NCBI GenBank assembly: GCA_030669265.1
Contig: DAOVDY010000043.1
Span: 1 to 6,462, forward strand
DNA: 6,462 nucleotides
Source of the DNA: Desulfobacteraceae bacterium
GTDB lineage: Bacteria; Desulfobacterota; DSM-4660; Desulfatiglandales; B25-G16
Reading direction: 5' to 3'
This document shows, one piece after another, positions 5,729 through 6,462 of this stretch. The notes beneath the pieces were generated by a model. The model was not told the DNA's origin and did not search any database. It saw only the letters and a list, made by a program, of their open reading frames with translations. How positions within the stretch are numbered: position 1 is the stretch's first letter; each line of letters opens with the position of its first letter. The position numbers and the translations under genes were made by a program.

Positions 5729-6269
5729 AATTCTCTTCTCTGGCTCAGGTGGACAGGGTGTAATCACAGCATCCATCATCCTTGCTGAAGCAGCAGTTCT
5801 CCATGAAGGACTAAATGCAGTACAGTCTCAGTCATACGGTCCAGAGGCCAGGGGAGGAGCGAGCCGCTCTGATGTAATCATTGCCGATTCAGACATACGC
5901 TTTCCCAAGGTCATCCAGCCAAATGTCCTTGTTTGCCTCACTCAGGAGGCATATAACAAATTCACTGACCTTATTAGGCCTGGCGGGCTTCTATTAACAG
6001 ATAGTCATTATGTAAAACAGGAAAAAAAGGTGGATGCCAAGCAGGTAGAGCTTGATATGTACAAGGAGGTTATGGATAAGATTGGAAAACCTATTGTCTT
6101 TAATATCTGCATGCTTGGAGCCTTGATTGAGCTTACTCAATTAATTAAACAAGAATCAATTATGAAAGTCCTTGGCAGTCGGGTTCCAGCTGCTTTTCTG
6201 GATTTAAATAAGCAGGCCCTTGAGTTGGGCCAAAAGATAGCAGAAAATTTTGACCCAAAAAACATTTGA
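5715..6269 (+). CDS. korC: 2-oxoglutarate ferredoxin oxidoreductase gamma subunit
   Basis: This 184-residue subunit is full length for the family. It opens with FSGSGGQGV (residues 8-16), the GxGGQG start of the gamma fold, and has SYGPEARGGASRSDV at 40-54. It associates with alpha, beta and delta in the cytoplasmic enzyme. The start ATG lies inside the end of korB, with AAGGAAGG 6 nt upstream, so the two are translationally coupled. It is the last gene of the visible operon. The stop TGA is formed by the opening bases of an intergenic repeat (6265-6294), which may have set the last residues of the protein. Confidence 0.93.
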   Translation: MERCRILFSGSGGQGVITASIILAEAAVLHEGLNAVQSQSYGPEARGGASRSDVIIADSDIRFPKVIQPNVLVCLTQEAYNKFTDLIRPGGLLLTDSHYVKQEKKVDAKQVELDMYKEVMDKIGKPIVFNICMLGALIELTQLIKQESIMKVLGSRVPAAFLDLNKQALELGQKIAENFDPKNI

Positions 6270-6294
6270 CAGGATAACAGGATTAACAAGATAA
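6265..6294. repeat. ACAGGATA-type tandem repeat at the korC stop codon
   Basis: Three related units, ACAGGATA, ACAGGATTA and ACAAGATAA (6269-6294), follow TTTG directly. The korC TGA (6267-6269) overlaps the first unit. From memory, similar GGATTAACAGGAT sequences occur between genes in many anaerobic bacteria. No secondary structure is evident. Confidence 0.6.
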
Positions 6295-6435
6295 TTTATA
6301 ACCTCCTTTAGGCCCGCCTTGGTGCAAGTTGCCCGGAACACGTTGTTGTCATTGTAATAATTCGGAATCAAGGGCTATAGAACATAATCCTTGTACATCA
6401 GTTCTGGGCTGGGGTTGTGATAGCTCTTTTTGATT

Positions 6436-6460
6436 AACCCTGTTAAATAGGGTTCCCTAT
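6436..6460. repeat. Two overlapping small inverted repeats at the right edge
   Basis: AACCCT (6436-6441) pairs with AGGGTT (6449-6454) across a 7-nt loop. The alternative ATAGGG (6447-6452) pairs with CCCTAT (6455-6460). The two stems share AGGG and cannot form together. There is no T-run, so a terminator is not supported. The rest of 6270-6462 shows no convincing gene. An ATG at 6459 could open a gene beyond the edge. Confidence 0.3.
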
Positions 6461-6462
6461 GG

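Noticed and set aside
6302..6433. Cysteine-rich open frame of about 43 codons after korC (contains RCCHCNN and GWGCDSSF)
   Set aside because: It has no ATG or GTG start and no ribosome binding site, and it follows a stop codon at 6299-6301. Possibly a decayed gene piece, but not supportable.
6449..6462. Possible gene start at ATG 6459 with AGGG 6 nt upstream
   Set aside because: Only one codon is inside the window, and AGGG is part of small inverted repeats. Cannot be judged.

Overview
The window holds two complete or near-complete gene sets for 2-oxoacid:ferredoxin oxidoreductases (OFORs), facing away from each other across a 207-bp control region. A FadR-type GntR regulator sits between them. 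OFORs are oxygen-sensitive enzymes that use thiamine diphosphate and iron-sulfur clusters to interconvert a 2-oxoacid plus CoA with an acyl-CoA, CO2 and reduced ferredoxin. Two such sets side by side suggest a strictly anaerobic bacterium. The moderate-to-low GC content and the style of the intergenic repeats recall Desulfobacterota or similar uncultured anaerobic lineages. That taxonomic guess rests on memory and is weak.

Left half, minus strand, in transcription order: GntR regulator (2337-3023), OFOR alpha (1094-2236), beta (327-1094), then a gamma subunit cut by the window edge (1-343). The three enzyme genes overlap by 1 and 17 bp and look translationally coupled. No ferredoxin subunit is visible in this set. 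The regulator has a good sigma-70 promoter (3055-3082) with a perfect 12-bp palindrome, ATTGTCGACAAT, on its start-site side. This is a convincing autoregulatory operator, and the whole left set can be read from that promoter.

Right half, plus strand: a 2x[4Fe-4S] ferredoxin subunit (3231-3440), alpha (3551-4699), beta (4907-5728) and gamma (5715-6269). This is the four-subunit layout of 2-oxoglutarate synthase, KorDABC. Unlike the left set it is loosely spaced. Each of the gaps after korD, korA and korC holds a different short repeat: a 14-bp tandem, a GC-rich interrupted palindrome next to an inverted octamer array, and an ACAGGATA-type tandem that starts at the korC stop codon. No promoter for korD could be recognised. 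The intergenic region does hold a 34-bp interrupted dyad and a degenerate second copy of the operator.

The two enzymes are paralogues with the same cofactor and cluster ligands. They differ at a loop likely to face the substrate: beta has GIGC-AAW on the left and GIGC-SSR on the right. The window therefore probably encodes two OFORs of different substrate preference, with at least the left one under the GntR regulator. There is no gene-free stretch longer than 300 bp. The last 193 bp hold repeats and hairpins but no convincing gene.
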